The notes under the pieces: model-generated
The model's input: only the letters and a program-made list of their open reading frames with translations
Told to the model about the DNA's origin: nothing
Databases searched by the model: none
Shown: in pieces, positions 17,039 through 25,251 of the stretch
How positions within the stretch are numbered: position 1 is the first letter of the stretch
Layout of the letters: every line of letters begins with the position of its first letter
Position numbers and translations under genes: made by a program
Source: Fimbriimonadaceae bacterium
GTDB taxonomy: Bacteria; Armatimonadota; Fimbriimonadia; Fimbriimonadales; Fimbriimonadaceae
Length of the DNA: 64,000 nucleotides
Assembly: GCA_019638675.1 (NCBI GenBank)
Contig: JAHBTE010000001.1
Coordinates: 2,574,605-2,638,604 of the forward strand
Direction: 5' to 3'

Positions 17039-18106
17039 TCAATAAGCTGGCTTAAATTCAACTGGGTCGATTTCATCAAACCCGATCTCGGCTTCGTACT
17101 TACCCGTTCTATCGAACATCCGCTTAACCGCATCTTCAATATGCTTGAAATCTAGCCCCGGGAAAATGGCAGTTTCACGCAGATTTCCATCTTCATCTGG
17201 AACAAGCCGGGTTTTGCGGATGCCTTCTTCGAGCAGTCGTTTGCTAGCCATGCCAAGGTTATCCAGAGCCTTCTGAATCACGTCGCGGCTGTGTTCACGC
17301 GGGCCGTAGATGCCCGCCTTATGAACGATGGTCGAGAACTCGTTGTAATCCGGAATCAAAGCCCCCGCCGGCATGGAAAAGTACTTGATCACGTCGTGCA
17401 TCGCCTCTAAAGCTTGGGCCGGATAGTAGTAAAGGAACAGCCGGGCGCCTTCAAGGAAGAAGTTGTAGTGCGCCGCTTCATCAATCGCGATGAGTTTACA
17501 AGCCTGAACCAAAACCGGGTCAGCAGAATCTTTGAACTGCTCAACCTTGCTCTGTCCTTTAGCGATGACCCCCATACCGAGGTAATTGATCTGGGTGGCC
17601 CGTTCTTGGAACACCGTATAGAAAATCATCCGAATCGGGTCGCCTTCCCACGGCAACTTCCAGGTGTTCGACCGCAATTCGCCCATGTAGTTGCGGAGCC
17701 ATTCTGGAGATCGGAACCGACTGAATAGAACTGCGTTATGCCAAAGATCAGCATGTTTGCTTTCTTCGCTTCCCCATCGGATTTGGAAGTGGGAACGTCC
17801 GTGGCTTTTGCGGATGAGGTCGACAATGCTTTCCACGTAGTCAGGAACGTACTGCTCAACGGCGAAAAACCCTTCGAGAATCTTGTTGACTTCGTAGTTG
17901 TGGTCTTGCCGAATCTTCTTCCACAGCACGTCGCGGTCGGGATTCCAATTCCGCAAAGCTTGACTCCGATCAACGTACCATCGGTACAGGGCAAGGAATC
18001 CACGCTCAATCAGGCGGTCTTTTTCATCCCGGCTGAGCAATCCGACGGGAATCTTGGGGCGGTCGGCCTCCAAAGTTTCGACTATAGATCGGTCGTAGCT
18101 CAGCAT
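17039..18106 (-). CDS. acyl-[acyl-carrier-protein] desaturase (diiron, soluble)
   Basis: Introduces a double bond into acyl-ACP using O2 and a ferritin-like diiron centre, in the cytosol. The helix-bundle ligands can be traced: Glu in GFFAVEQYVPDY, the GSEESKHADLW (ExxH) motif near residue 113, Glu in VFQERATQINY near 171, and DEAAHYNFF (ExxH) near 210. This is the plant/actinobacterial stearoyl-ACP desaturase family (FA_desaturase_2), 355 residues. It implies aerobic membrane-fluidity control. It stands alone; a short palindrome GTTAC-GA-GTAAC lies between it and the divergent CHAP-like gene and could be an operator. Confidence 0.9.
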   Translation of the reverse strand: MLSYDRSIVETLEADRPKIPVGLLSRDEKDRLIERGFLALYRWYVDRSQALRNWNPDRDVLWKKIRQDHNYEVNKILEGFFAVEQYVPDYVESIVDLIRKSHGRSHFQIRWGSEESKHADLWHNAVLFSRFRSPEWLRNYMGELRSNTWKLPWEGDPIRMIFYTVFQERATQINYLGMGVIAKGQSKVEQFKDSADPVLVQACKLIAIDEAAHYNFFLEGARLFLYYYPAQALEAMHDVIKYFSMPAGALIPDYNEFSTIVHKAGIYGPREHSRDVIQKALDNLGMASKRLLEEGIRKTRLVPDEDGNLRETAIFPGLDFKHIEDAVKRMFDRTGKYEAEIGFDEIDPVEFKPAY

Positions 18107-18234
18107 GATTTTCTTTCCAGACGTTCGTACGCCAAGTTTATCGCTTGCGTTGTCGATGATTTAACGATTTCGCCAAACGTCTGCACAAATTTTCCGCAAG
18201 AAACTCAGTGTTGTTTTGGGCCCCCAACCTAGTA

Positions 18235-18251
18235 TTGTTACGAGTAACGAA
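18235..18251. promoter_or_regulatory. possible operator palindrome in the desaturase/CHAP divergent region
   Basis: Inverted repeat TTGTTAC (18235-18241), GA, GTAACGAA (18244-18251): five perfect pairs plus one wobble and one more pair. It is 12 nt before TTG 18263 and about 130 nt before the desaturase start. Short palindromes of this size can be TetR-type operators or chance; there is no regulator gene alongside. Confidence 0.3.
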
Positions 18252-18292
18252 ACGTCATTGACTTGGCACAATTCCTACTGGGCACATTCCAC

Positions 18293-18802
18293 ATGACAGC
18301 TTTGGCGCTTTGCACTTTCCTGATTTCCAATGTATCAGCAGAAGATCATCTGCGTACGCAGGTGTTGAGCTATGCATCTCAGCACGTTGGTCAAACTGTG
18401 GGAAGCGGCGAATGTGCGGAACTAGCTGACGAGGCTCTAAAAGCGGCTAAAGCTAAAGCGTATGGCACTTGGGCGGATTCCCCGCAATCTGGTGACTACG
18501 TTTGGGGCAAAAAACTTGCCACTATCACTCCCACTAATTTTTCAGTTGAGCCTAATCTGTTTCAGCCAGGTGACATTATTCAAATTCGCAACGCCAAATT
18601 TGTTGAAAAAGCTGGCCCAATGACCACAACTTACACGGCGACTCAGCACACGGCAATTATTGAGCAAGTGAAAGCTGACGGCTCTGAAATCACTCTGCTT
18701 GAGCAGAATTCAAACGGAAAACGATTTGTTACCCGCAAAACGATCCGGCTGAACACGCTCAAAGCCGGAACGATTTGGGTTTATCGCGCTCAGCCCCTTT
18801 AA
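18293..18802 (+). CDS. secreted CHAP/NlpC-P60-like protein
   Basis: Exported protein with a papain-like amidase look. A signal-like hydrophobic N-terminus (TALALCTFLISNVSA) is followed by a catalytic-type Cys in VGSGECAELADEAL (Cys at the start of a helix), a PNLFQPGDIIQI strand pair, and a His in TATQHTAIIEQV. That Cys...GDII...H order is the CHAP/NlpC-P60 pattern. Many such enzymes cut peptidoglycan peptides, but the substrate here is not known, and the fold call is moderate. A TTG at 18263 would add ten residues; the ATG is chosen for codon preference. Its stop overlaps that of the sigma54 activator on the other strand. Confidence 0.65.
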   Translation: MTALALCTFLISNVSAEDHLRTQVLSYASQHVGQTVGSGECAELADEALKAAKAKAYGTWADSPQSGDYVWGKKLATITPTNFSVEPNLFQPGDIIQIRNAKFVEKAGPMTTTYTATQHTAIIEQVKADGSEITLLEQNSNGKRFVTRKTIRLNTLKAGTIWVYRAQPL

Positions 18803-19986
18803 GCTGCGGTCTGCATTTTTGATGGCAGGTGCTTCACCAGCATCTCGGTTTCATCCGCTTTTGCCATAACGGTTGCGCGCTCCATGGTGTTTTCGAGTTC
18901 TCGCACGTTACCAGGCCATGTGTAATTGACCAAGGCGGCTAATGCGTCATCGCTGACGGTAGCGAGGCTGCGCCCGTTTTCTTCGGAGTACTTCGCTAAG
19001 AAATGTTCACAGAGAGGTTTGATATCTTCAACTCGCTCGCGTAACGGTGGCAGATGGATTTCCACGACTTGGAGCCGATAAAGCAGGTCGAGACGGAAAA
19101 GCCCATCGTCTACTGCTTCCTGTAAATCTCGGTTAGTAGCAGTAACAAGCCGAACATCTACTCTGGTTGGTTTGGTGGCGCCAAGGCGCTCAAATTCTCG
19201 TTCTTGCAATACACGCAGAAGTTTGATCTGGATCGGCATCGGAATGTCGCCCACTTCATCCAAGAAGAATGTTCCGGTATCCGCGAGTTCAAATCGGCCA
19301 GCTTTTGCGGAGTCGGCACCAGTAAACGCACCCTTTTCGTGACCGAACAATTCGCTTTCTAGAAGAGTTTCCGGTAACGCCGCGCAACTGATTGCGACAA
19401 ACGGATTTTCGTTTCTGTTTGAGTATGTGTGGATCAGCCGGGCAATGACTTCCTTCCCTGTCCCACTTTCGCCAGTTACAAGAACAGTCGCCCGCGAATC
19501 AGCCACTTGCTGAACCATCTCAAGAATCTCTTTCATGGCTGGAGACTCAGCAATAAAGGCTTTGGATGCAGAACCTCCAACTGGCTTTTTGCGAGCCGAT
19601 TTCTTCGCTTTTGCGGAATCGCCTTCAAGCGCAGACTGAACAACTTTTTTCACCGAATCCAGATCAAATGGCTTCGTCACGAATTCAAATGCGCCAGATC
19701 GGATTGCTTCAATCGCTTGGGGAATCGTGCCGAAAGCAGTCATGATCACAACCGGCAGGCTGGGATACTTTTCAGCGATTTGCTTTTGCAGGTCGTAGCC
19801 GCTCAGCCCTGGCATTGTAACGTCGGTGAGCACGCAATCCACTTCTTCTCGGCCAAGTACTGCCAAGGCTTCTTCACCCGATTCGGCAGTCAATGCAACC
19901 CATCCGTTTTTATCGAACGATGCCTGCAATATGCGACGGATATTCAATTCGTCGTCAACAACCAAGACTCTCTTTTTGCTACTCAT
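18799..19986 (-). CDS. NtrC-family sigma54 response regulator lacking the DNA-binding domain
   Basis: Two-component activator of sigma54 RNA polymerase. A receiver domain (phospho-acceptor Asp55 in LTDVTMPG, Lys in TKPFD) is joined by a Lys/Ala-rich linker (about 125-140) to a AAA+ domain with Walker A GESGTGKE (172-179), GAFTGA (219-224, the sigma54 contact loop), Walker B FFLDE (240-244) and WPGNVRELEN. The protein stops about 24 residues after that motif (395 in all), so the Fis-type helix-turn-helix normally at the C-terminus is absent. The start at ATG 19986 overlaps the kinase stop (ATGA). The kinase upstream is the evident partner. Confidence 0.93.
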   Translation of the reverse strand: MSSKKRVLVVDDELNIRRILQASFDKNGWVALTAESGEEALAVLGREEVDCVLTDVTMPGLSGYDLQKQIAEKYPSLPVVIMTAFGTIPQAIEAIRSGAFEFVTKPFDLDSVKKVVQSALEGDSAKAKKSARKKPVGGSASKAFIAESPAMKEILEMVQQVADSRATVLVTGESGTGKEVIARLIHTYSNRNENPFVAISCAALPETLLESELFGHEKGAFTGADSAKAGRFELADTGTFFLDEVGDIPMPIQIKLLRVLQEREFERLGATKPTRVDVRLVTATNRDLQEAVDDGLFRLDLLYRLQVVEIHLPPLRERVEDIKPLCEHFLAKYSEENGRSLATVSDDALAALVNYTWPGNVRELENTMERATVMAKADETEMLVKHLPSKMQTAA

Positions 19987-21491
19987 TTTTGATTCCGATC
20001 CAAACAAACTTCAAATGTGGTGCCTTTCCCCACTTCCGACTGCACACGAATCTCGCCTCCGTGGGCATCAACAATCTTCCGGCAAACGCTCAATCCGAGT
20101 CCAGTTCCTGCGGACTTCGTGGTGAAGAATGCAGAGAACAACTTGGCGACTTGCTCTTCACTCATGCCGATTCCTTGATCCGTTACCTTGAATGTTCCAC
20201 CTTCAGCGGTGACAGTAATGGACTGGCCCGGCCGGCTAGCGTCAAAGGCATTTCGAACGAGGTTGTGAACAATCTGCCCCACTCGCCGGATATCAAGCTG
20301 TACTTGTTCTCCAACTGACGAAAATTCGAATTTGATGTCGATTCCTTTTTCTTCCGCAAGTGGTTTGAGAACTTTGAGCACGTCACCGACAACGTCGCTA
20401 AGAACCACTGGCTGGAGATTCAACTGCATTGGCCTTGCAAACTCTAGAAACTCGTCGCACAGGTCATTGAGCTTTAATGCTTCTTCCTCGATGGCACCGA
20501 TAAAGTCCGGCATAGTTTCTGGATGCTGGGAAATCATTTGCGCCGCACTCCGAATTCCCGTCAACGGATTTCGGATTTCATGGGCGATTGCGGCGGTCAT
20601 CTGCCCAATTTCGGCTAATCGCCGAACTCTGCCCAGTTCTCTTTGTTGACGTTCGTGGTCAGTGATTTCCTGGCAAGTAATAACTGCTCCACCAGAGTTC
20701 AGAGGTCGGGCTTCCACCATCCAAGTACGATCGAAATCAGAGTCGTAGAACGGTTTTTTAACCGTTTCATGTAGAGTTAGCGTGTCCCAAATCACATGAG
20801 AAATGGATTCACCTAATCGGCCCGCGCTGGGAGCAAGGATGTCTTCCTCAGCCGTGGAATTCTTGTTGACGATTTCGCCATCACCATCTACAACGATTAC
20901 TGCGCCTCCAACGGAATCAAGTACGGCGGTTAGCTTTTCATTGGCAAGCTTCGTTTCCTTAACCGTTGATTTGAGCCGGGTCACCATCTGGGCGTTTGTC
21001 ACGGCCAAAGTAACGTGTGCGGCGAGCGCGACTGCTTGATCTAAATCTCGTTCTTCAAAAGGATGTTCGCCAGTTTTGCGGCTGATGTTGAGAACCCCGA
21101 TCACTCTGCGCCGAACATCAACCAGCGGGATGACCATTGAGCTTGAAATGGATTGTTTGGTTTCAACTTCCGACATATCCGCATAAAAAGTCGGATCGTC
21201 AATCAATCGGGCAACTCCGCTTGCGGCAACAATCCCGGCAATCCCAACTCCGCTAATCACGGCCGCATCTTCGGGGAGTTTGCTTTGGGCACCGACTTTG
21301 GCCTGCAATCCAAAACGGTCTCCGCCATCGGTGAGGAAAATTGAACCGCCAGACGCACGAAACCAACTCACGCACTTGGCAAGGGTGATGTCCAAGTACT
21401 TTGCAATATCCGAATCTGAGACCGGGCTCAGGTCAAACAGATCCCAGAGGTCAGCTTGTGACCACCGTGGTTGTGCCGCCAATTCTCTCAA
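19983..21491 (-). CDS. soluble sensor histidine kinase (GAF-PAS-HisKA-HATPase)
   Basis: NtrB-like cytosolic kinase that should phosphorylate the adjacent sigma54 activator. A GAF domain spans about 30-170 (IFLTDGG, GVGIAGIVAASG, SMVIPLVDVRRRVIGVLNI), a PAS domain about 185-290 (VLDSVGGAVIVVDGDGEIV), the H-box AIAHEIRNPLTGI carries His304, and the ATPase has N-box NLVRNAFDA and G boxes VTDQGIGMSEE and TGLGLSVC. There are no membrane helices, so the signal is internal. The start is a TTG just after an in-frame stop region. It lies 32 nt after the small secreted protein gene in the murA-mreB chain. Confidence 0.93.
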   Translation of the reverse strand: MRELAAQPRWSQADLWDLFDLSPVSDSDIAKYLDITLAKCVSWFRASGGSIFLTDGGDRFGLQAKVGAQSKLPEDAAVISGVGIAGIVAASGVARLIDDPTFYADMSEVETKQSISSSMVIPLVDVRRRVIGVLNISRKTGEHPFEERDLDQAVALAAHVTLAVTNAQMVTRLKSTVKETKLANEKLTAVLDSVGGAVIVVDGDGEIVNKNSTAEEDILAPSAGRLGESISHVIWDTLTLHETVKKPFYDSDFDRTWMVEARPLNSGGAVITCQEITDHERQQRELGRVRRLAEIGQMTAAIAHEIRNPLTGIRSAAQMISQHPETMPDFIGAIEEEALKLNDLCDEFLEFARPMQLNLQPVVLSDVVGDVLKVLKPLAEEKGIDIKFEFSSVGEQVQLDIRRVGQIVHNLVRNAFDASRPGQSITVTAEGGTFKVTDQGIGMSEEQVAKLFSAFFTTKSAGTGLGLSVCRKIVDAHGGEIRVQSEVGKGTTFEVCLDRNQK

Positions 21492-21523
21492 ATTATCGGC
21501 AGATATTTAGCTTGAATTCAGGG

Positions 21524-22030
21524 TTATTCGCCGTCGCTGAGAGCGGGCGTCCAGCGAGGATCTGGCTGGTGGGTGAGATAAGCGATGTGAGAGTAGAAAT
21601 AGCCCAGGCTGTCGCCAACCTGTTCTTCACTAATATTTTCGCTCGGATTTGAAACAAGCGGGCCAACCGGGCCGATCAGTCCCCAGCGCGAAAGAGTTCG
21701 CAAATCCGCTCTCAGGGCCGCATCCTTATTGTATTGATCAATGACTTCTGGATAAACATCAAACGGTCTAGGCGTGACTCGGAAGCTGGGTTGGTAGTGC
21801 TTCATCAACGCGATCAAGCGAGCGGCAACTTCTTTTCGAGTGACATTGCCTTGTTCTGGCTTAGTGGTTGCAATCGGTTTGATCTTCAAACGTTTGCTCA
21901 TAGCGGCGTCAAGTTGAACAACCGCAGATTCAAAATCAGCTTTTTTTGTCGTTTCGTAAGGCACGATGGTGGTGCCCGACGCGGCAAAACAGAGAGCTAC
22001 AAACACCCCGATCAAAATCGCTCTTTTCAT
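21524..22030 (-). CDS. small secreted protein, possibly SLH-like
   Basis: A 168-residue exported protein: signal peptide KRAILIGVFVALCFAASG, then a soluble domain. The segments VTRKEVAARLIALMKHY and LRTLSRWGLIGPVGPL are reminiscent of an S-layer-homology helix pair (ITR.E.A..L...ALGLV.P) but no full SLH signature is present, so this is a weak call. The start ATG overlaps the mreB stop by 4 nt (ATGA), tying it to the murA-mreB transcript and hence to envelope growth. Confidence 0.65.
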   Translation of the reverse strand: MKRAILIGVFVALCFAASGTTIVPYETTKKADFESAVVQLDAAMSKRLKIKPIATTKPEQGNVTRKEVAARLIALMKHYQPSFRVTPRPFDVYPEVIDQYNKDAALRADLRTLSRWGLIGPVGPLVSNPSENISEEQVGDSLGYFYSHIAYLTHQPDPRWTPALSDGE

Positions 22031-23040
22031 ATTCTTGTCACTGCCCCAGATTTTTCAATCGCATCCATTTCTTCTAACGCGCGACCAGTGCCGATTGCAA
22101 CACAATCAAGAGCATTATCGGCGACCCGAACCGGAATTTGTGTGATGTTTTCCAACAAGGTGGATAGCCCACGGAGCAATGCACCGCCACCCGTGAGGAC
22201 AATGCCTCGCTCAATTACGTCACTACTGAGTTCGGGCGGAGTTTCTTCCAACACTTGGCAAAGTTTTTCCGCAATTTGGCGAACCGGATCGCTCAAAGCC
22301 TCGCGGATTTCTATACTGCTGACCTCGACCGTTTTTGGAAGCCCCGCTACCATATCACGACCACGGACGTTCATCGTGAGTTCTGGATCAAGCGGAAACG
22401 CGCTACCAATCCGAATCTTGAGTTCTTCCGCAGTGGGTTCACCAATGCCCAGATTGTAAACGTTTTTGATGTGACGGATAATCGCATCGTCCATCTTGTT
22501 GCCGCCAACCCGAAGGCTGGCAGATTTGACGATTCCACCTAAGCTGATCACGGCGATATCGGTGGTTCCGCCGCCGATATCAACGACCATGTTTCCGCCC
22601 GGGGCTGAAATCGGCAATCCAGCTCCGATGGCCGCAGCCATCGGCTCTTCAATCGTGCTTGCCCGTTGGAATCCTGCCGCGTGCGCCGCCTTGATGACCG
22701 CACGGCGCTCGACGTTAGTAACTCCGCTGGGAACACAAATGAGAACAATCGGTTTGATCATTCCTGCGCCTGGAACGACCTTTTTCCGGATGTATTCGAG
22801 CATCTTTTCGGTAACGGTATATTCGGCGATTACTCCGTCGCGCATCGGTCGGATCGCTGTGATGTTGCCAGGAGTTCGGCCTAACATTTCGCGGGCGGAA
22901 TTCCCCACTGCCAACACACGCTTATTTTTGGTGTTGATCGCTACAACAGTTGGCTCGTTGAGAACAATGCCCTTGCCACGGCGAAACACAATGATGTTCG
23001 CGGTGCCTAAATCAATACCGATTTGAGGGACAAATCTCAA
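22027..23040 (-). CDS. mreB: rod shape-determining protein MreB
   Basis: Bacterial actin that guides lateral wall synthesis. Actin-fold motifs: phosphate-1 IGIDLGTANIIVF at the N-terminus, RPMRDGVIAEYTVTEKML, connect/phosphate-2 MVVDIGGGTTDIAVISLGG, EEPMAAAIGAG (adenosine side) and GIVLTGGGALLRGL. Two starts are possible: TTG 23040, which overlaps the murA stop as TTGA and gives 337 residues, or GTG 23076, which adds 12 residues inside murA. The first gives the usual N-terminus. The gene suggests rod or elongated cells. No mreC or mreD follows. Confidence 0.95.
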   Translation of the reverse strand: MRFVPQIGIDLGTANIIVFRRGKGIVLNEPTVVAINTKNKRVLAVGNSAREMLGRTPGNITAIRPMRDGVIAEYTVTEKMLEYIRKKVVPGAGMIKPIVLICVPSGVTNVERRAVIKAAHAAGFQRASTIEEPMAAAIGAGLPISAPGGNMVVDIGGGTTDIAVISLGGIVKSASLRVGGNKMDDAIIRHIKNVYNLGIGEPTAEELKIRIGSAFPLDPELTMNVRGRDMVAGLPKTVEVSSIEIREALSDPVRQIAEKLCQVLEETPPELSSDVIERGIVLTGGGALLRGLSTLLENITQIPVRVADNALDCVAIGTGRALEEMDAIEKSGAVTRI

Positions 23041-24332
23041 TGACTTGATTGCTCGGGAACGTTCACCCCAAGCCACTCCTCTTCGCTCAAACGTTCGATG
23101 TTCCCGCCGAGTTGGGTAAAGGTTTTGACAAGGTTTTCGTATCCCCGGTCAATAAAGTGCACATTGCGAACAATGGTTTCGCCTTCCGCCGCAAATCCAG
23201 CAATGCAGAGAGCGGCTCCGGCACGAAGATCGCTTGCTTCCACAACCGCGCCTTGAAGTCGTTCTACGCCTTCGATCAGAGTTGATCGGCCTTCCACTGA
23301 AAGCTTTGCCCCCATGCGATTGAGTTCGGAGATATGACCGATTCGGCTTTCGTAAATGGTTTCCTCGATAGAACTTGGGCCGTCCGCAAGCGCGAGCAAA
23401 GCCGCAGTTGGTTGCTGAATATCCGTCGGGAATCCTGGATAAGGCATGGTTTTAATGCGAATGCCTCGTCCACGCCCAGTTGACCAAACGCGGACCCAAT
23501 CTGGCCCTTCTTCGGAATGGAAACCTGCTTCTTTGATCTTGTTGACAAGTGCGGTTTGATCTTCTGGGAGAATTCCGCGAGTGGTGACGTCTCCGCCTGT
23601 GATCGCGCCAGCTAAGAGATAAGTGCCAGCTTGAATTCGATCTGCCGGAACCGAGAACGTACAGCTTTCGAGTTGATCAACTCCGGTAATCGTGATCGTG
23701 CTGGTTCCCGCCCCTTCGATACGTGCTCCTGCGGCGTGAAGAAACGCAACTAAGCTGATGACTTCTGGCTCAATAGACGCGTTTTGAATCACTGTGCATC
23801 CAGGCACAAGAGTAGCGGTCGCAACGAGATGCTGGGTTGCACCCGCGCTAGGTGAATCAAGATAAATCTCAGCGCCTCGGAGGTTCTCACCCGTAGCGAC
23901 GTAGTGACCAGAAACGGTTTGAATATCTGCACCAAGCGCGTGCAGTCCTTTGAGGTGGAAATCGACTGGTCGTGCGCCGATTTTGCATCCGCCGGGCATT
24001 GGGAGTTGGACTTTGCCGAGGCGAGCCAATACTGGCCCAAGCATATAAAATCCCGTACGGATTTTGCGGACTTGCTCTTCCGGAAGTTCGCCCACCTGCA
24101 AGTTGGTGGTGTCCATAAACAAGGAACCTTCGCGGTATTCAGCTTCAATACCAAATAATCGAAGGAGCCCAACTTTAATATGGATATCGCTGATGTCAGG
24201 GACGTTGTGAAGCGTGACCTGGCCCTTGATCAGCGGAACCGAGGCAAGGATAGCCAAGGCAGCATTTTTGCTTCCAGCAACTGAAACTTCACCGCGCAGC
24301 GGTGTTCCCCCAACAATTCTTAATACGCTCAT
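23037..24332 (-). CDS. murA: UDP-N-acetylglucosamine 1-carboxyvinyltransferase
   Basis: First committed step of peptidoglycan synthesis: transfers enolpyruvate from PEP to UDP-GlcNAc. Catalytic Cys116 lies in PMPGGCKIGARPVDFH, so the fosfomycin target cysteine is present. GSKNAALAILA near the N-terminus, GYPTDIQ-type PGFPTDIQQPTAALL, and the final DRGYENLVKTFTQLGGNIE are also typical. 431 residues. GGAAGGG sits about 11 nt before the ATG. It heads the chain murA-mreB-secreted protein-kinase-activator, where each of the first junctions overlaps by 4 nt. Confidence 0.97.
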   Translation of the reverse strand: MSVLRIVGGTPLRGEVSVAGSKNAALAILASVPLIKGQVTLHNVPDISDIHIKVGLLRLFGIEAEYREGSLFMDTTNLQVGELPEEQVRKIRTGFYMLGPVLARLGKVQLPMPGGCKIGARPVDFHLKGLHALGADIQTVSGHYVATGENLRGAEIYLDSPSAGATQHLVATATLVPGCTVIQNASIEPEVISLVAFLHAAGARIEGAGTSTITITGVDQLESCTFSVPADRIQAGTYLLAGAITGGDVTTRGILPEDQTALVNKIKEAGFHSEEGPDWVRVWSTGRGRGIRIKTMPYPGFPTDIQQPTAALLALADGPSSIEETIYESRIGHISELNRMGAKLSVEGRSTLIEGVERLQGAVVEASDLRAGAALCIAGFAAEGETIVRNVHFIDRGYENLVKTFTQLGGNIERLSEEEWLGVNVPEQSSH

Positions 24333-24703
24333 TCTGACAAGTCCCTTCCTTGGGTTTTTGCACAGAGCCGACTAATCAACCTGTACCTGCATTCTACCGG
24401 ACGTACCCGCTAGATAAACGGTTGCGAAAAAATTCTGCGACCAATTCCATTCAGCATGTCTTTCCGCATGCGAATTGTTAACGGAAAATCAATTTGCGCC
24501 AATTTTGGTGATTCAATCGTATATTAATATCAACAATGCCGTACGGTAAGCATCTGCCGCCAACATGGAACGCGTGCCCATCCATACTCATGGACACGTT
24601 GATACACCGTTGTGCCCTGGTGCCTGCAAAACCCGCGACTCAGAACAAGATTCGCGGGTTTTTTAGTGCTCGAACGGCTCTGCAATTATTCCGGTGATTT
24701 CCC
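24333..24703 (+). other. 371-nt intergenic region with a likely attenuated leader before the HNH gene
   Basis: Between murA and the divergent HNH gene. On the plus strand an AT-rich stretch with TATATT (24520-24525) precedes a segment with internal complementarity (CGTGCCCAT near 24572 against ATGGACACG near 24590) and a good intrinsic terminator at 24630-24664. That layout suggests a short transcript or attenuated leader of about 130 nt. A 53-codon frame from ATG 24536 to TGA 24697 spans the terminator; it has no ribosome binding site and matches nothing I know. The region also holds the murA promoter on the minus side, which I cannot pick out. Confidence 0.45.
24630..24664 (+). terminator. 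rho-independent terminator 40 nt before the HNH gene
   Basis: Arms AACCCGCGA (24630-24638) and TCGCGGGTT (24652-24660), 9 bp perfect, loop of 13 nt, followed by TTTT. No annotated plus-strand gene lies upstream, so it either ends a small RNA or acts as an attenuator for the HNH gene at 24704. Confidence 0.75.
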
Positions 24704-25240
24704 ATGGCCAAACATGAAGTGCTTCTGCTGAATGCAAATTACGAACCGTTGAACGTTTGTAATCTCCGACGAGCGGTGACATTGGTGTTGCTGGGAAAGG
24801 CGGAGGTTATCCAGGATACGGGCATTGATTTCCGAACCCCGAGCGGAGAGTTCCAGACTCCCTCCATTGTGCGGATGATTTATCAAGTTCGGCGACCGAT
24901 TCCCCGATTGCGCCTTTCGCGCCATTCGATTCTTGCGCGGGATAACTACACTTGTCAATACTGCGGCTCAGGTCGAGATTTGACTTTGGATCACGTTATC
25001 CCTCGCTGGGTTGGTGGCCCTCACACTTGGGAGAATCTGGTCACTTGCTGCCGTAAATGCAATCTGAAAAAGGCCGACAAAACCCCTCAGCAAGCAAACA
25101 TGAAGCTCAAAAAGCAGCCTCGGCAACCCCACTACGTGCCGTATCTCTCGCTTCAGAAGTATATGGCGGCGATAGACCGAGATGATTGGGCGTTCTACCT
25201 GCCGATCTTCAAAGAGTTCGGTCAGAAAGCAGTGAGCTAA
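24704..25240 (+). CDS. HNH endonuclease family protein
   Basis: A 178-residue protein with an N-terminal segment typical of this branch (LLLNANYEPLNVCNLRRAVTL, VLLGKAEVI) and a C-terminal HNH nuclease core. The core comprises YTCQYCGSGRDLTLDHVIPR (zinc CxxC then the DH catalytic pair), WVGGPHTWENLVTCCRKCN (Asn and second CxxC) and KKADKTPQQANMKL. The family is common as a lone chromosomal gene in many phyla and its cell role is not settled; it is not necessarily mobile. Preceded by a terminator-containing leader. It ends 11 nt from the TspO gene in convergent orientation. Confidence 0.93.
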   Translation: MAKHEVLLLNANYEPLNVCNLRRAVTLVLLGKAEVIQDTGIDFRTPSGEFQTPSIVRMIYQVRRPIPRLRLSRHSILARDNYTCQYCGSGRDLTLDHVIPRWVGGPHTWENLVTCCRKCNLKKADKTPQQANMKLKKQPRQPHYVPYLSLQKYMAAIDRDDWAFYLPIFKEFGQKAVS

Positions 25241-25251
25241 TTCGGATCAGT

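Noticed and set aside
24600-24640. Weak resemblance of GTGCCCTGGTGCCTGCAA to the Alu part of Bacillus-type SRP RNA
   Set aside because: The essential SRP apical motif (AGGTCCGGAAGGAAGCAGC-type) is absent, so it is not an SRP RNA.
24536-24697. 53-codon frame upstream of the HNH gene
   Set aside because: No ribosome binding site, it runs through a terminator, and its sequence resembles nothing known; kept only as part of the leader description.
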